This document shows, one piece after another, positions 28,621 to 37,197 of a DNA stretch of 64,000 bases. Both the position numbers and the translations under genes were made by a program. A model generated the notes under the pieces. That model did not search any database. It had not been told where the DNA came from and saw nothing but the letters and a program-made list of their open reading frames with translations. Where the stretch lies: NCBI RefSeq assembly GCF_001311375.1, contig NZ_BBAS01000003.1, positions 54,012 to 118,011 on the forward strand, written 5' to 3'. This DNA comes from Limosilactobacillus equigenerosi DSM 18793 = JCM 14505 (GTDB taxonomy: Bacteria > Bacillota > Bacilli > Lactobacillales > Lactobacillaceae). Each line of letters starts with the position of its first letter. Positions within the stretch are counted from its first letter, which is position 1.

Positions 28621-28740
28621 TTAACTACGTTCGCCGAGCAAGCGACTAGGACTAACTGAAAACACCCCTCGACGTGTTACCACGCCAAGCGGTGTTTCCA
28701 AGTTAGCCTAACGTCGCTTTTAACGCTCGGCTCACGACCT
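28621..28740 (-). repeat. Structured dispersed repeat, copy R5
   Basis: Read on the minus strand it starts AGGTCGTGAG (28740) and ends CGAACGTAGTTAA (28621), nearly identical to R3 (GCCGAGC/GCTCGGC, AAGCGAC/GTCGCTT, GTTAGGCTAACTTG). An extra half end (AGGTCGTGA, 28755-28747) lies before it and a third (AGGTCGTTAGC) after it. It begins immediately downstream of the stop codon of the minus-strand regulator gene. Confidence 0.85.
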
Positions 28741-28758
28741 GTATTTCACGACCTGGAT

Positions 28759-29432
28759 TTATGGCACGAAAATATGCCGGTTTGCACGCTGAGCAATTAA
28801 ATCTGGATCAATGACCCGTTCTAAATCCACTACGAGTCCTAATGACCGAGTAGCGAAAACGTAAATTAGTTCCATCATTTCATCTATATCTTGGTTGGGA
28901 TTTGCTGCCAACATTTTTTTGGACCGTTAAAATTGATCCGCCGGTAATATAAACTCCGAGGGCTTTAACCATTTGCTGATCTAATTTTTTTGTCAAAGAA
29001 CTCAAAGTGATCAAACATTTCGTTCGAAGTTTGCTCAATCATATTGTACAACGGGGTCTGGTATGAAAGGTCATTAAACATTTTATGAAAAGCTGGTCCC
29101 AGCCGATAGTAATATTCAAAAATGGCGACGTAATATTTTCGATAAACGTATGGAGGTCTAATTGAATTTAAGAACTTATCATAGCCTAAAACCACTAAAT
29201 CGTTAATTAGTTGGAAAAATTCATCAATATTGGTGAAATGTTGGTAAAAGGATTTCCGACTAACTTGCGCATAAGTAGTCAATAATGAGACGTTTAATTC
29301 TGAATATTCATATTGTTGGACTAAATCGTGGAGGGCTGCACACAATTTAGCGACCGTTGTCCGAGTTCGGATGTCCATCATGGGACAAAGTAGGTTGTAG
29401 ACACGTTGCTCGATATTTTCTTTATCTAGCAC
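28759..29432 (-). CDS. TetR/AcrR-like transcriptional regulator (one frameshift)
   Basis: About 224 aa. The N-terminal part contains a helix-turn-helix, SLLTTYAQVSRKSFYQHFTNIDEFFQL, characteristic of TetR-like regulators; the rest is helical and specific to the subfamily. The frame breaks in a run near 28985, where GGSILTVQK continues. The start is a GTG at 29432 placed 6 bases after AAAGGAGG. Target unknown. The TAA stop is followed at once by repeat ends. Confidence 0.75.
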
Positions 29433-29661
29433 AAAACTTCCTCCTTTCATGTACATAAAAGATTACTTAATACACATATAACCATAAAGTGTGTATTTAT
29501 TAAAGACCTATATCCATGTATATGAACTTATTTTTATGAGCTAATTCCAAGCGCCACAAGATAGTAATGTTGATATCGTTGAATAACAATGTAACAGATT
29601 TTTAAATCTGGGTAATTTGTTTTACTAAATTTACGCTATGATTGAGTTAAGCCAAGCGGAA

Positions 29662-30078
29662 TTAATTAGTTGTAACAAGTGACGTTAAAGTGGCCGCAAA
29701 TTCTGGATGAGTTCGTTTAAGGCGAATTAATTGGCCGTCTTGTCCCAAGAAGGCATGCGTTGAAGTAGCTGTGCAGACGGTTTGTTCATTGACGGTCATG
29801 ATGTAAGCTAATGATAATTTTACGCCGGTAAACTTAGTGACGGTTACCGTAATCTGAACTTGTTCATCAAAATGAGTTGGCCAGGCATAATGGCATTGCA
29901 CATCAATGACTGGTGAAGTAATTCCACTCGCTTCTAAGCGGGCAAAGTTCCACCCGATTTGGTTGAGAAAATCAACCCGGGCTTCTTCCATCCAACGAAT
30001 GTAATTGGAATGGTGAGTAATTCCCATTTGATCGGTTTCGTAGTATTGCACGTGATGATGATAAGGCTTAATTAACAT
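29662..30078 (-). CDS. Acyl-CoA thioesterase (hotdog fold, 4HBT family)
   Basis: A 138-aa single-domain hotdog protein. The family motif QYYETDQMGITHHSNYIRWM contains the catalytic aspartate, and VDFLNQIGW follows as usual. It hydrolyses acyl-CoA or acyl-ACP thioesters; the chain length cannot be read. The start at 30078 follows GGAG. It is divergent from a small AbrB-like gene; 29433-29661 holds no gene I can support. Confidence 0.85.
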   Translation of the reverse strand: MLIKPYHHHVQYYETDQMGITHHSNYIRWMEEARVDFLNQIGWNFARLEASGITSPVIDVQCHYAWPTHFDEQVQITVTVTKFTGVKLSLAYIMTVNEQTVCTATSTHAFLGQDGQLIRLKRTHPEFAATLTSLVTTN

Positions 30079-30119
30079 AATAAACTCCATTTCGAAAATT
30101 TTTAAAGGGGGACAAAGTA

Positions 30120-30305
30120 ATGTCAGTAAAACTACGTCAAGTTGGCTCGTCAAACGTCTTAACCGTCCCGCATTATATTCGGCCGGAAACGAAGGTTTTT
30201 AATGTGGCGATTTGTGCGGACGGAGCGTTAGTTTATTTGCCAGCTAATAAGTCACTTGATGAGCAACGACGCATGGCGAAGCAACATCGAGTCGTTTTTC
30301 CGTGA
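30120..30305 (+). CDS. AbrB/MazE-like small DNA-binding protein (orphan)
   Basis: A 61-aa protein beginning MSVKLRQVGSSNVLTVPHYI, the swapped-hairpin pattern of AbrB/MazE antitoxin domains. No toxin gene follows; a terminator lies just downstream. A paralogue at 37198-37392 has nearly the same N-terminus. It may regulate its own promoter or that of the divergent thioesterase gene. GGGGGAC precedes the ATG. Confidence 0.6.
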   Translation: MSVKLRQVGSSNVLTVPHYIRPETKVFNVAICADGALVYLPANKSLDEQRRMAKQHRVVFP

Positions 30306-30319
30306 TTATAACAAATAAT

Positions 30320-30357
30320 GGCTCTCAGTGGTTAAAATCCCACTGGGAGCCTTTTTA
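30320..30357 (+). terminator. Terminator after the first AbrB-like gene
   Basis: GGCTCTCAGTGG pairs with CCACTGGGAGCC, followed by TTTTT. Confidence 0.85.
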
Positions 30358-30387
30358 ACGAGGGGTGATGTCCCCCTCACAACCTGA

Positions 30388-30512
30388 TTAACTACGTTCG
30401 CCATGCGGAAGCCTAGTGCCTAACTATGACAAAGGCGCTGACCCTAGCTTTGCTAGTGCCAACGCCTTGTCTACGTTAGGCTACGGCTTCCTTGATGCAT
30501 GGCTCACGACCT
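30388..30512 (-). repeat. Structured dispersed repeat, copy R6
   Basis: Read on the minus strand it starts AGGTCGTGAG (30512) and ends CGAACGTAGTTAA. It is a close relative of R1: the outer stem is GCCATGC/GCATGGC where R1 has GCCACGC/GCGTGGC, a compensatory pair change. GGAAGCC/GGCTTCC and GCCTAAC/GTTAGGC are kept. It starts 4 bases after the stop codon of the HesB-like gene on the same strand. Confidence 0.85.
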
Positions 30513-30516
30513 GGTT

Positions 30517-30855
30517 TTACATTAAAAACATTTCATAGTTTGTTGAGGCGCCACCAAGATCTTTAATTAAAGTAAAATCAAAGATTACGCCAGCTTCAGG
30601 ATCGAAATCCAGCGTAGTAACGCGATTTTCAAAGAACCAACTATCAGGGAAATTAATGTGATAATTAATTCCGGCGACGTCAACGTTGATAACTGGCCGA
30701 TCAGGGTGGTTATCAAGGGCATACGCCTGGTGTGGCTTATGGTCAACCGGGGCAGTATTGTCAGGACGCGGCATTAATTTAACGCCCATCCCTGGTTTTA
30801 AACCTAATTCAGCGGTTAAAGCTTGGTGGGCGGCTCGGGTAATCTTTAATTCCAT
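30517..30855 (-). CDS. HesB/IscA-like iron-sulfur biosynthesis family protein
   Basis: A 112-aa small protein starting MELKITRAAHQALTAELGLKPG, with the beta-rich fold of the HesB/YneR group. The three cysteines of classical A-type carriers are absent, so cluster binding is doubtful. It lies 3 bases after the aminotransferase gene, in the same operon. The repeat R6 follows directly. Confidence 0.6.
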   Translation of the reverse strand: MELKITRAAHQALTAELGLKPGMGVKLMPRPDNTAPVDHKPHQAYALDNHPDRPVINVDVAGINYHINFPDSWFFENRVTTLDFDPEAGVIFDFTLIKDLGGASTNYEMFLM

Positions 30856-30858
30856 GAG

Positions 30859-32042
30859 CTATCCCCGGTGATCAGCGAGATATTGTTCAATTCGATCCAT
30901 GGCTAATTGTAACTTATCTTGGCTCGTGGCGTAACTAATCCGGAAGTATTGTTCGGCGCCGGGGCCAAAACTTTCAGCTGCAATCACGGCCACCGCTTGT
31001 TCATGTGCTAAGGCGAGGGCGAATTCACTTGGGGTTTGCTTGAGCCAAGCTGGGACTTTTGCAAAGTAGTAAAAGACCCCTTGGGGTGCTAAGCTTCAAA
31101 GCCCATTGCTTGCATCCGTTCGTGCACGAGGGCGCCACGTTGCTTGTATTCAGCTAACATTGGTTCCGCTTCGTTTTTGCCTACCGTTAAAGCCGCTAGC
31201 GCAGCATCCTGAACGATGTAAGGTACGGCAGTAATCGTAAATTGGTGAACTTTAATTAATGAAGGAGCCAAAAATTTTGGCGCCGCAATCATCCCAAAGC
31301 GCCAGCCGGTCATGGCATGCGACTTGGAAAGACCGTTAATTAAAATTGTTTGGTCAGGTAACAGTTCAGCAAGGGAAGTATGCCGGCCGTGGTAGGTTAA
31401 TTCCGCGTAGATTTCGTCTGAGATAACGTAAATTGCATGTTGCTTTAAAACGTTAGCGAGCGCAATGACTTCATCCCGGGTGTAAGTAACTCCGGTCGGG
31501 TTGGATGGGAAGTTAAGCATAATCGCTTTAGCATTCGGATGCTCAGCGAGGGTTTGTTCAATTAATTCTGGCGACAAGACAAAGTGATTGCTGGATGTAT
31601 CAACGAGGACTGGGAATGCTCCAGCTGCCTTAACCATGGACATGTACATGGGCCATGCGGGGGTTGGGATAATGATTTCATCACCGGGGTTCGTAATTGT
31701 GTATAAGGATACCCATAATGATTCAGTAGCCCCGGAGGTTGCTAATGTTTGGTCAGCCGTATAATTAAGGTCATATTTTTCGTTGAGGTAAGCAGCGATT
31801 GCTTGCCGTAATTCAGCAGTTCCGGGCGTTGGGGGATAATGAGTATGATTTTGTTCCAAACTGGTAACAGCAGCCGCTTTAATTGTATCCGGCGTGTTAA
31901 AATCAGGTTCTCCAACGGTTAAATCAATGATGCCGGGGATATTAGCCACGGCGGCACTGAATGCACGAATGGCGGATGGTTGTAATTCGGTTACTGCTTG
32001 ACGCAGTGGTAACTGAGATGTCGTAATGGGTAAGTCGCTCAT
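30859..32042 (-). CDS. Class I/II aminotransferase (one frameshift)
   Basis: About 394 aa, PLP-dependent fold type I. TVGEPDFNTPD at the N-terminus, ATSGATESLWV, NFPSNPTGVTYTRDE, ISDEIYAELTYHG and the PLP lysine in NGLSKSHAMTGWRFGM are all seen. Such enzymes in lactobacilli act on aromatic amino acids, aspartate or N-acetyl-diaminopimelate; the substrate cannot be fixed. The frame breaks near 31090 (after AMGFEA), and the C-terminus continues to the stop at 30859. A promoter region and a terminator lie between it and the VOC gene. Confidence 0.88.
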
Positions 32043-32186
32043 AACCCAATCCTCCTATGTGTTTCTCATAATAATTTAATCTTTATGTGCTCGAGTATAT
32101 TACATTCGTTGGGCGTTTGTAAACTGATTTCCCAAACAAACTATCGGTTGAACTGAATTAAGTTCGTTCGTTTTCTAAAACTAATT

Positions 32187-32226
32187 AAAAATCCCACCCT
32201 AATGTTCGTTTTAGGGCGGGGATTTT
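32187..32226 (-). terminator. Terminator after the VOC gene
   Basis: TTAGGGCGGGGATTTT pairs with AAAATCCCACCCTAA with one bulge, and a T-run follows on the minus strand. Confidence 0.75.
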
Positions 32227-32229
32227 CAA

Positions 32230-32625
32230 TTATTTATTTTCGTAAGCAACTAATTCAATGAGATTATTATCAAGGTCAGTTAGGCGCAGCGCTTTTAAGT
32301 CGCCTTCCGCGCCAAGATGGTCAATCGGTGCATCCGTTAAAACATTAACGTAGTAGCTTTTGAGGTGGTGCAATACACTTGTTAAATCATCGCCAACGAC
32401 TAATGATAAGACTGCGCTCCCCGGTTGCCAAGTTTGTGGGGCCGGTTCAAGTTGATGGTCAACAGCCACCAGCCGAATTAATTGGTGGCCACAGCGTAAT
32501 GTACTTGTGATTGAATCGGATTGTTGGTCTAAGACGGGCATATCAAAAACTTCGTGATAAAATCGGGTGCTAGCAGCTAAATCACGGACGGGAATCGTGA
32601 CGTGATCAATTCGACGCATTTTCAT
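32230..32625 (-). CDS. VOC family (glyoxalase/dioxygenase fold) protein
   Basis: A 131-aa single-domain vicinal oxygen chelate protein. RRIDHVTIPVRDLAASTRFYHEVF opens the first beta-alpha-beta-beta-beta module (metal-ligand His8), and LRLTDLDNNLIELVAY closes the second with the metal-binding glutamate. The reaction is unknown. GGAGG precedes the ATG. It follows the VTT membrane protein gene by 14 bases in one operon. Confidence 0.8.
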   Translation of the reverse strand: MKMRRIDHVTIPVRDLAASTRFYHEVFDMPVLDQQSDSITSTLRCGHQLIRLVAVDHQLEPAPQTWQPGSAVLSLVVGDDLTSVLHHLKSYYVNVLTDAPIDHLGAEGDLKALRLTDLDNNLIELVAYENK

Positions 32626-32639
32626 TGGTAAACTTCCTC

Positions 32640-33320
32640 CTAGTTAGTTGAGCGACGCGCTTTAATTAAGCTTTCTAATCGCTTTGATAATAAGACTAAT
32701 AAAATAATAATGGCTAAGTAAATGCCAGCTTCAATCAACGCTCCTTTATGCAAAGCGTGACCGCCAATTGCGTATAGGACTGAAGCGGGGAAGACCCCCG
32801 CGGCAACCATTAATAAGTAGGTTGGCCGGGGAATGTTTTGTTCCACGCAGGCAGCATTCACAATCATGCTTGGAATAATGGGAATCATAAATCCAAGGGT
32901 GAGTGCTAAAGCTGGGTGTTGGGCGTTGCGCAATTTATTCAACCGAGGGCTGTCTTGCCATTTGGCTGGTAACTGAATCTTATTAATCAGTGCGGCGACA
33001 ACCCAGTTACCGGACATATTACCGAACCAATTAATTAAAATACCTAAAATCGGGCCGTAACAGAGTCCGACAAAAATACAAATTACAGAATTAGATAGGC
33101 CAGGAATGGCGCTCATTAAAGTAATGATGACATATAAAAATAGTAAATCACGCCATTTATGTTCATTAATTAATGTCCGTAAATCTTGTTGATGGGATTC
33201 GCTCGGATGTAATAGTAGTTGGATTTCAGGCCAAAAATCATGAATGACTAGCGCCAGCATCATGATAATTAGGCCAATGGCGAGCGCCAGTAACCAGTGA
33301 CGTTTGGTAGCTGGTTGCAT
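32640..33320 (-). CDS. TVP38/TMEM64 (VTT/DedA-like) membrane protein
   Basis: A 226-aa protein with about five hydrophobic segments. The VTT core pattern is visible: AIPGLSNSVICIFVGLCYGPILGILINWFGNMSGNWVVAALI, including the re-entrant GP..G..N region. Family members are proposed to move phospholipids or small molecules across membranes. First gene of a two-gene operon with the VOC protein. Confidence 0.75.
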   Translation of the reverse strand: MQPATKRHWLLALAIGLIIMMLALVIHDFWPEIQLLLHPSESHQQDLRTLINEHKWRDLLFLYVIITLMSAIPGLSNSVICIFVGLCYGPILGILINWFGNMSGNWVVAALINKIQLPAKWQDSPRLNKLRNAQHPALALTLGFMIPIIPSMIVNAACVEQNIPRPTYLLMVAAGVFPASVLYAIGGHALHKGALIEAGIYLAIIILLVLLSKRLESLIKARRSTN

Positions 33321-33471
33321 ATTAAAAACTCCTCCTTTAAAAATGTTAACGTTGCCTAGTATACGGCAATTAATGGCATTGGTAAACTGCGTTACCGTCG
33401 CCAGGTTACCAATTTTGTAGTAAAATGGTGATAATCATTATTAGCTTTGATTTAAATAAAGGAAGAGTAGT

Positions 33472-35244
33472 ATGAATTTACATCCAGACTTTTTAATCAA
33501 TCGTGTTGAAGAACCCCAGGATATTAAGGGGATGACGATTGATCAATTGCACCAATTGGCAAGTGAAATGCGGACGTTAATCTTGGAACGGACCTCTACG
33601 ATTGGGGGTCACGTGGGACCGGATTTAGGGATTGTTGAACTGGCATTAGCGTATCACTACGTCTTTAATTCTCCCACGGATAAGGTAATTTGGGATATTT
33701 CTCATAATAGCTATCCGCATAAGATGTTGACGGGCCGGTTGGCTGGGTTTATTGATCCTGATCACTATCAAGATATTTCTGGTTTTACGTCACCCGATGA
33801 AAGTGATCATGACTTCTTTAAGATTGGGCACACGAGCACTTCAATTGCCTTAGCAGTTGGGGAAGCCGAAGCGCGCAATTTAAAGGGCCAAACCGACCGC
33901 AAAATTGTGGCCGTCATTGGTGATGGTTCATTAAGTGGTGGATTAGCCTTTGAAGGATTGAACAATGCTGCCAAAGTGAAGGGCAATCTTATCATCGTCG
34001 TTAATGATAATGAAATGTCAATTGACGAAAACCAAGGTGGTCTTTACCAAGGGCTCAAAGAGTTGCGGGATACGAATGGTGAAAGTACCAACAACCTCTT
34101 TAAGTTTATGGGGCTTGATTACCGGTACTTAGAAGCCGGAAACGATGTGGCAGCCTTGATTGATACGCTACAAGATCTCAAGGATGTCGATCATCCAATC
34201 GTATTGCATATTCATACCACGAAGGGCTTGGGATACGAACCGGCAATTGAAAATGAATATGGCTTCCACTGGGCGAAACCATTTGATGAATCAACCGGGA
34301 AAGTAAAGGATGCGACGCCAACCGAAAGTTATAATGACGCGGTGATTGATGAATTAATCAGCCAAGTTGATCATGGGGTCAAGATTGCCGCTATTAACGC
34401 GGCCATTCCCGGTGCGTTTGGTTTGAAACGTTTCCAAGCTGCGCACCCAGCACATTACTTTGATGTCGGGATTGCGGAACAAGTATCAATTTCGGCCGCT
34501 GTTGGGATGGCCGAAGCCGGAATTCGGCCGGTGGTCTTCCAAAATAGTACGTTCTTACCTCGGGCGTATGACCAATTAATTCACGATATGGCATTGAACA
34601 GTCTCCCCGTTGTGATGATTGTAACCAATGGGACGATTTCAAATAACTCGGCCACGCACCAAGGAACGTTTGATATTTCTTATATCAGTAGTTTGCCAAA
34701 TGTAAATTACTTAACCCCAACGAGTGTTGAAGAATTAGTTGATATGTTACGTTGGGCCTTGAATCAACATGATGAACCGGTAGTCTTACGGTTGCCAATG
34801 CAACCACTGGTTCACAAAGATGTTCAAACTGATGACTACGATGAACCAACTTATGAAATTGCTAATGATGGTGATGATGTGGCCATTTTAGCGGTTGGTG
34901 GTTTCTGGGAATTAGGGGAACAAGTGGTCGAACAATTAAAAACACAATTAAATATTAATGCAACGTTGATTAATCCAAAATCAGTCACCGGGTTGGATTA
35001 TGATACGTTACACCATTTACCTGAAAAGCATGACGTAGTGGTGACTTTAGAAGATGGGAATTTAAGTGGTGGTTTTGGTGAAACGATTGCTCGTTATTTC
35101 GGACCATCATCAGTTAAGGTCTTATCCTTTGGGGCACCACGGGTCTTTAATGATAATGTACCGAAGAATGTCTTATATAACCAATTCCACTTAACGCCAC
35201 GGCAAATTGTGGATCGGGTGCAACAAGTTTTATATACATTGTAA
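33472..35244 (+). CDS. 1-deoxy-D-xylulose-5-phosphate synthase-like transketolase (orphan)
   Basis: A 590-aa intact thiamine-diphosphate enzyme of the Dxs type. The GDGSLSGG...NDN ThDP/Mg motif (about 144-172) sits in the N-terminal half as in Dxs, and DVGIAEQ with the catalytic glutamate lies near 327. It differs from canonical Dxs in usually fixed spots: DISHNSYPHKMLTGR for DVGHQAYPHKILTGR and GHTSTSIALAVG for GHSSTSISAALG. Lactobacilli normally make isoprenoids by the mevalonate route and no other MEP gene is near, so it may supply DXP for cofactors or have another role. AAAGGAAG precedes the ATG. Confidence 0.75.
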   Translation: MNLHPDFLINRVEEPQDIKGMTIDQLHQLASEMRTLILERTSTIGGHVGPDLGIVELALAYHYVFNSPTDKVIWDISHNSYPHKMLTGRLAGFIDPDHYQDISGFTSPDESDHDFFKIGHTSTSIALAVGEAEARNLKGQTDRKIVAVIGDGSLSGGLAFEGLNNAAKVKGNLIIVVNDNEMSIDENQGGLYQGLKELRDTNGESTNNLFKFMGLDYRYLEAGNDVAALIDTLQDLKDVDHPIVLHIHTTKGLGYEPAIENEYGFHWAKPFDESTGKVKDATPTESYNDAVIDELISQVDHGVKIAAINAAIPGAFGLKRFQAAHPAHYFDVGIAEQVSISAAVGMAEAGIRPVVFQNSTFLPRAYDQLIHDMALNSLPVVMIVTNGTISNNSATHQGTFDISYISSLPNVNYLTPTSVEELVDMLRWALNQHDEPVVLRLPMQPLVHKDVQTDDYDEPTYEIANDGDDVAILAVGGFWELGEQVVEQLKTQLNINATLINPKSVTGLDYDTLHHLPEKHDVVVTLEDGNLSGGFGETIARYFGPSSVKVLSFGAPRVFNDNVPKNVLYNQFHLTPRQIVDRVQQVLYTL

Positions 35245-35252
35245 AACGGTAG

Positions 35253-35280
35253 TTGACTTAAATTAGATTTGTGTTAGAAT
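35253..35280 (+). promoter_or_regulatory. Promoter of the permease leader
   Basis: TTGACT (35253-35258) and TAGAAT (35275-35280) are separated by 16 bases, 50 bases before the leader peptide. Confidence 0.65.
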
Positions 35281-35329
35281 TTATAACATAAATCTAATGA
35301 TTTAAGAATGAAATGGAGGACAATTCATC

Positions 35330-35395
35330 ATGAAGTGGATGCAATTAGTTGCAGGACAATCAACCACAACGACCACAGCTACGCAAATGCAGTAG
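35330..35395 (+). CDS. Threonine-rich leader peptide (probable attenuation)
   Basis: A 21-aa ORF contains QSTTTTTATQMQ, with five consecutive Thr codons (ACC ACA ACG ACC ACA) and a sixth after one Ala. AATGGAGGA lies 11 bases upstream of the ATG. It is placed between a promoter and an intrinsic terminator, ahead of an amino acid permease. I infer translation-coupled attenuation that senses threonyl-tRNA. No clear antiterminator pairing was found by eye. Confidence 0.65.
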   Translation: MKWMQLVAGQSTTTTTATQMQ

Positions 35396-35425
35396 GTGCG
35401 GCCTTTTGATGAATCGTCAATAAAG

Positions 35426-35467
35426 CGACCAATCCGACTGATTAAAAGTAGGGTTGGTCGTGTTTTT
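35426..35467 (+). terminator. Intrinsic terminator between the Thr leader and the permease
   Basis: CGACCAATCC (35426-35435) pairs with GGGTTGGTCG (35451-35460), followed by GTTTTTG. The permease ribosome site AAAGGAGG begins right after. Confidence 0.8.
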
Positions 35468-35487
35468 GTATAAAGGAGGAAGCGCGG

Positions 35488-36855
35488 ATGGATAATAAGC
35501 CAACGCTAAATCGGACGATGACGCCAGGCCAGATGGAAATGATCGCCATTGGGGGGACCATTGGGAGTGGGCTCTTTATGGGAGCCACCTCAACTATCAA
35601 ATGGACCGGGCCATCGGTGCTCTTAGCTTACGCGTTTGTTGGTATGATTTTATACGCGGTGATGCGGGCACTGGGGGAAATGATTTACTTAAACCCTGGC
35701 ACTGGTTCATTTGCGGATTATGGTTCGAAGTATATCCACCCATTTGCGGGATATTTAGTGAAGTGGAGTAATGTCTTCCAATTTATTATTGTGGGGATTT
35801 CAGACATTATTGCCATGAGTGCGTATTTAAATTATTGGTGGCCTAACTTACCGGATTGGTTATCAGGAATTGTGATGATTATCTTCTTAACCTTAGCCAA
35901 CTTAGCGTCAGCGAAAGCCTATGGGCGGTTGGAATCATGGTTTGCGATGATTAAGGTGGTCACGATTATCTTAATGATTATCATTGGGTTATTAGTAATT
36001 GTGCTGGGGCTTGGTAATCACTGGCATCCAGTTGGAATTAGTAATTTATGGTCTCATGGTGGTTTCTTCACTGGTGGGTTAACGGGATTCTTATTCTCAC
36101 TATCGGTGATTGCTGGATCATACCAAGGGGTTGAATTACTTGGAATTACGGCCGGGGAATCAGCTTCCCCGCAAGAAGCGATTGTGAAATCAGTTAAATC
36201 GGTCGTGTGGCGGATTTTAATTTTCTACATTGGAGCGATTTTCGTGATTGTCTCCATTTACCCATGGAACGAATTGAAGGCAGTCGGATCACCATTCGTG
36301 GAAACGTTCACGAAGGTCGGAATTACGGGAGCGGCCGGAATTATTAACTTCGTGGTCTTAACCGCCGCTCTTTCCGGAGCAAACTCAGGTATTTACAGTG
36401 CCAGTCGGATGCTCTTTAAGTTGTCTGTTGATGGTGAAGTGTCGCCGTTCTTTAAACGGTTAAGCAAGCGGGTGGTGCCGCATGTTGCTATCTTGACGAT
36501 TTCGTTCTGGATTTTTGTTGGTTTCGTTGTGAACTACGTCTTAACTGCGATTAGTGCTCATACGGCGGACCTGTTCGTGATGGTTTATAGTTCAAGTGTC
36601 TTACCAGGGATGGTGCCGTGGTTTGTCATTTTACTGTCAGAATACTTCTTCCGGAAGCAACATCCAGAACGGCTCGAAGGACATCCATTTAAGATGCCGC
36701 TTTATCCAGGGATGAACATGCTTGCCTTGATTGCCTTAGCCGGGATTTTGATTTGTATGTTCTTTAATCCGGATACGCGGATTTCAGTATCAATTGGGGT
36801 TGTCTTTGTACTCCTGATTTATCTCTTATTCCGAGTTAAACAAGTAAAAAAATAA
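35488..36855 (+). CDS. Amino acid permease (APC family), probably threonine-linked
   Basis: A 455-aa, 12-helix amino acid permease. The first helix has MEMIAIGGTIGSGLFMGA and the sixth has SYQGVELLGITAGES, as in GABA/aromatic/Thr permeases of Gram-positive bacteria. The Thr-codon leader upstream suggests a threonine-related substrate, by inference only. AAAGGAGG precedes the ATG. It is monocistronic with its own terminator. Confidence 0.82.
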   Translation: MDNKPTLNRTMTPGQMEMIAIGGTIGSGLFMGATSTIKWTGPSVLLAYAFVGMILYAVMRALGEMIYLNPGTGSFADYGSKYIHPFAGYLVKWSNVFQFIIVGISDIIAMSAYLNYWWPNLPDWLSGIVMIIFLTLANLASAKAYGRLESWFAMIKVVTIILMIIIGLLVIVLGLGNHWHPVGISNLWSHGGFFTGGLTGFLFSLSVIAGSYQGVELLGITAGESASPQEAIVKSVKSVVWRILIFYIGAIFVIVSIYPWNELKAVGSPFVETFTKVGITGAAGIINFVVLTAALSGANSGIYSASRMLFKLSVDGEVSPFFKRLSKRVVPHVAILTISFWIFVGFVVNYVLTAISAHTADLFVMVYSSSVLPGMVPWFVILLSEYFFRKQHPERLEGHPFKMPLYPGMNMLALIALAGILICMFFNPDTRISVSIGVVFVLLIYLLFRVKQVKK

Positions 36856-36893
36856 GAAAAGATACAAAATTAATTAATGTGTTACACAAAACG

Positions 36894-36933
36894 GGTGGTG
36901 CGAACGGATTTTAGTTGGCACCACCTTTTTTTT
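36894..36933 (+). terminator. Terminator after the amino acid permease
   Basis: GGTGGTGC pairs with GCACCACC, followed by eight Ts. Confidence 0.88.
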
Positions 36934-36988
36934 AGAGGCGTTTTTAACGGTATGGCAAAGATATGTTTTGTATATATCAAATCAGAAT

Positions 36989-37195
36989 AGGTAACACCTT
37001 TATTGATTGTGTTACCTAATTTATGAACGGATTATGGAGAAAACGTTGTAAAAGCTTATGTAGCAATAATGGTGATTGAGTGATAATCAAATCGATGTTA
37101 TACTTTGCCTTGTCAATGTGGTAAAAGTACGTATAGTTGCAGAGGTTTGTGGGTGGGACTACATTGCGCAAGATTTTGTAAAAAGAAGGTGGATT
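36989..37195 (+). promoter_or_regulatory. Hairpin, promoter and structured leader of the second AbrB-like gene
   Basis: AGGTAACAC (36989-36997) pairs with GTGTTACCT (37009-37017). A promoter TTGAGT (37076-37081) - 17 bases - TATACT (37099-37104) follows. The roughly 90-base transcribed leader can fold into a long imperfect hairpin, CTTG-CAATGTGGT with ACTACATTG-CAAG. No gene is seen in 36934-37197. Confidence 0.5.
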
Positions 37196-37197
37196 TT

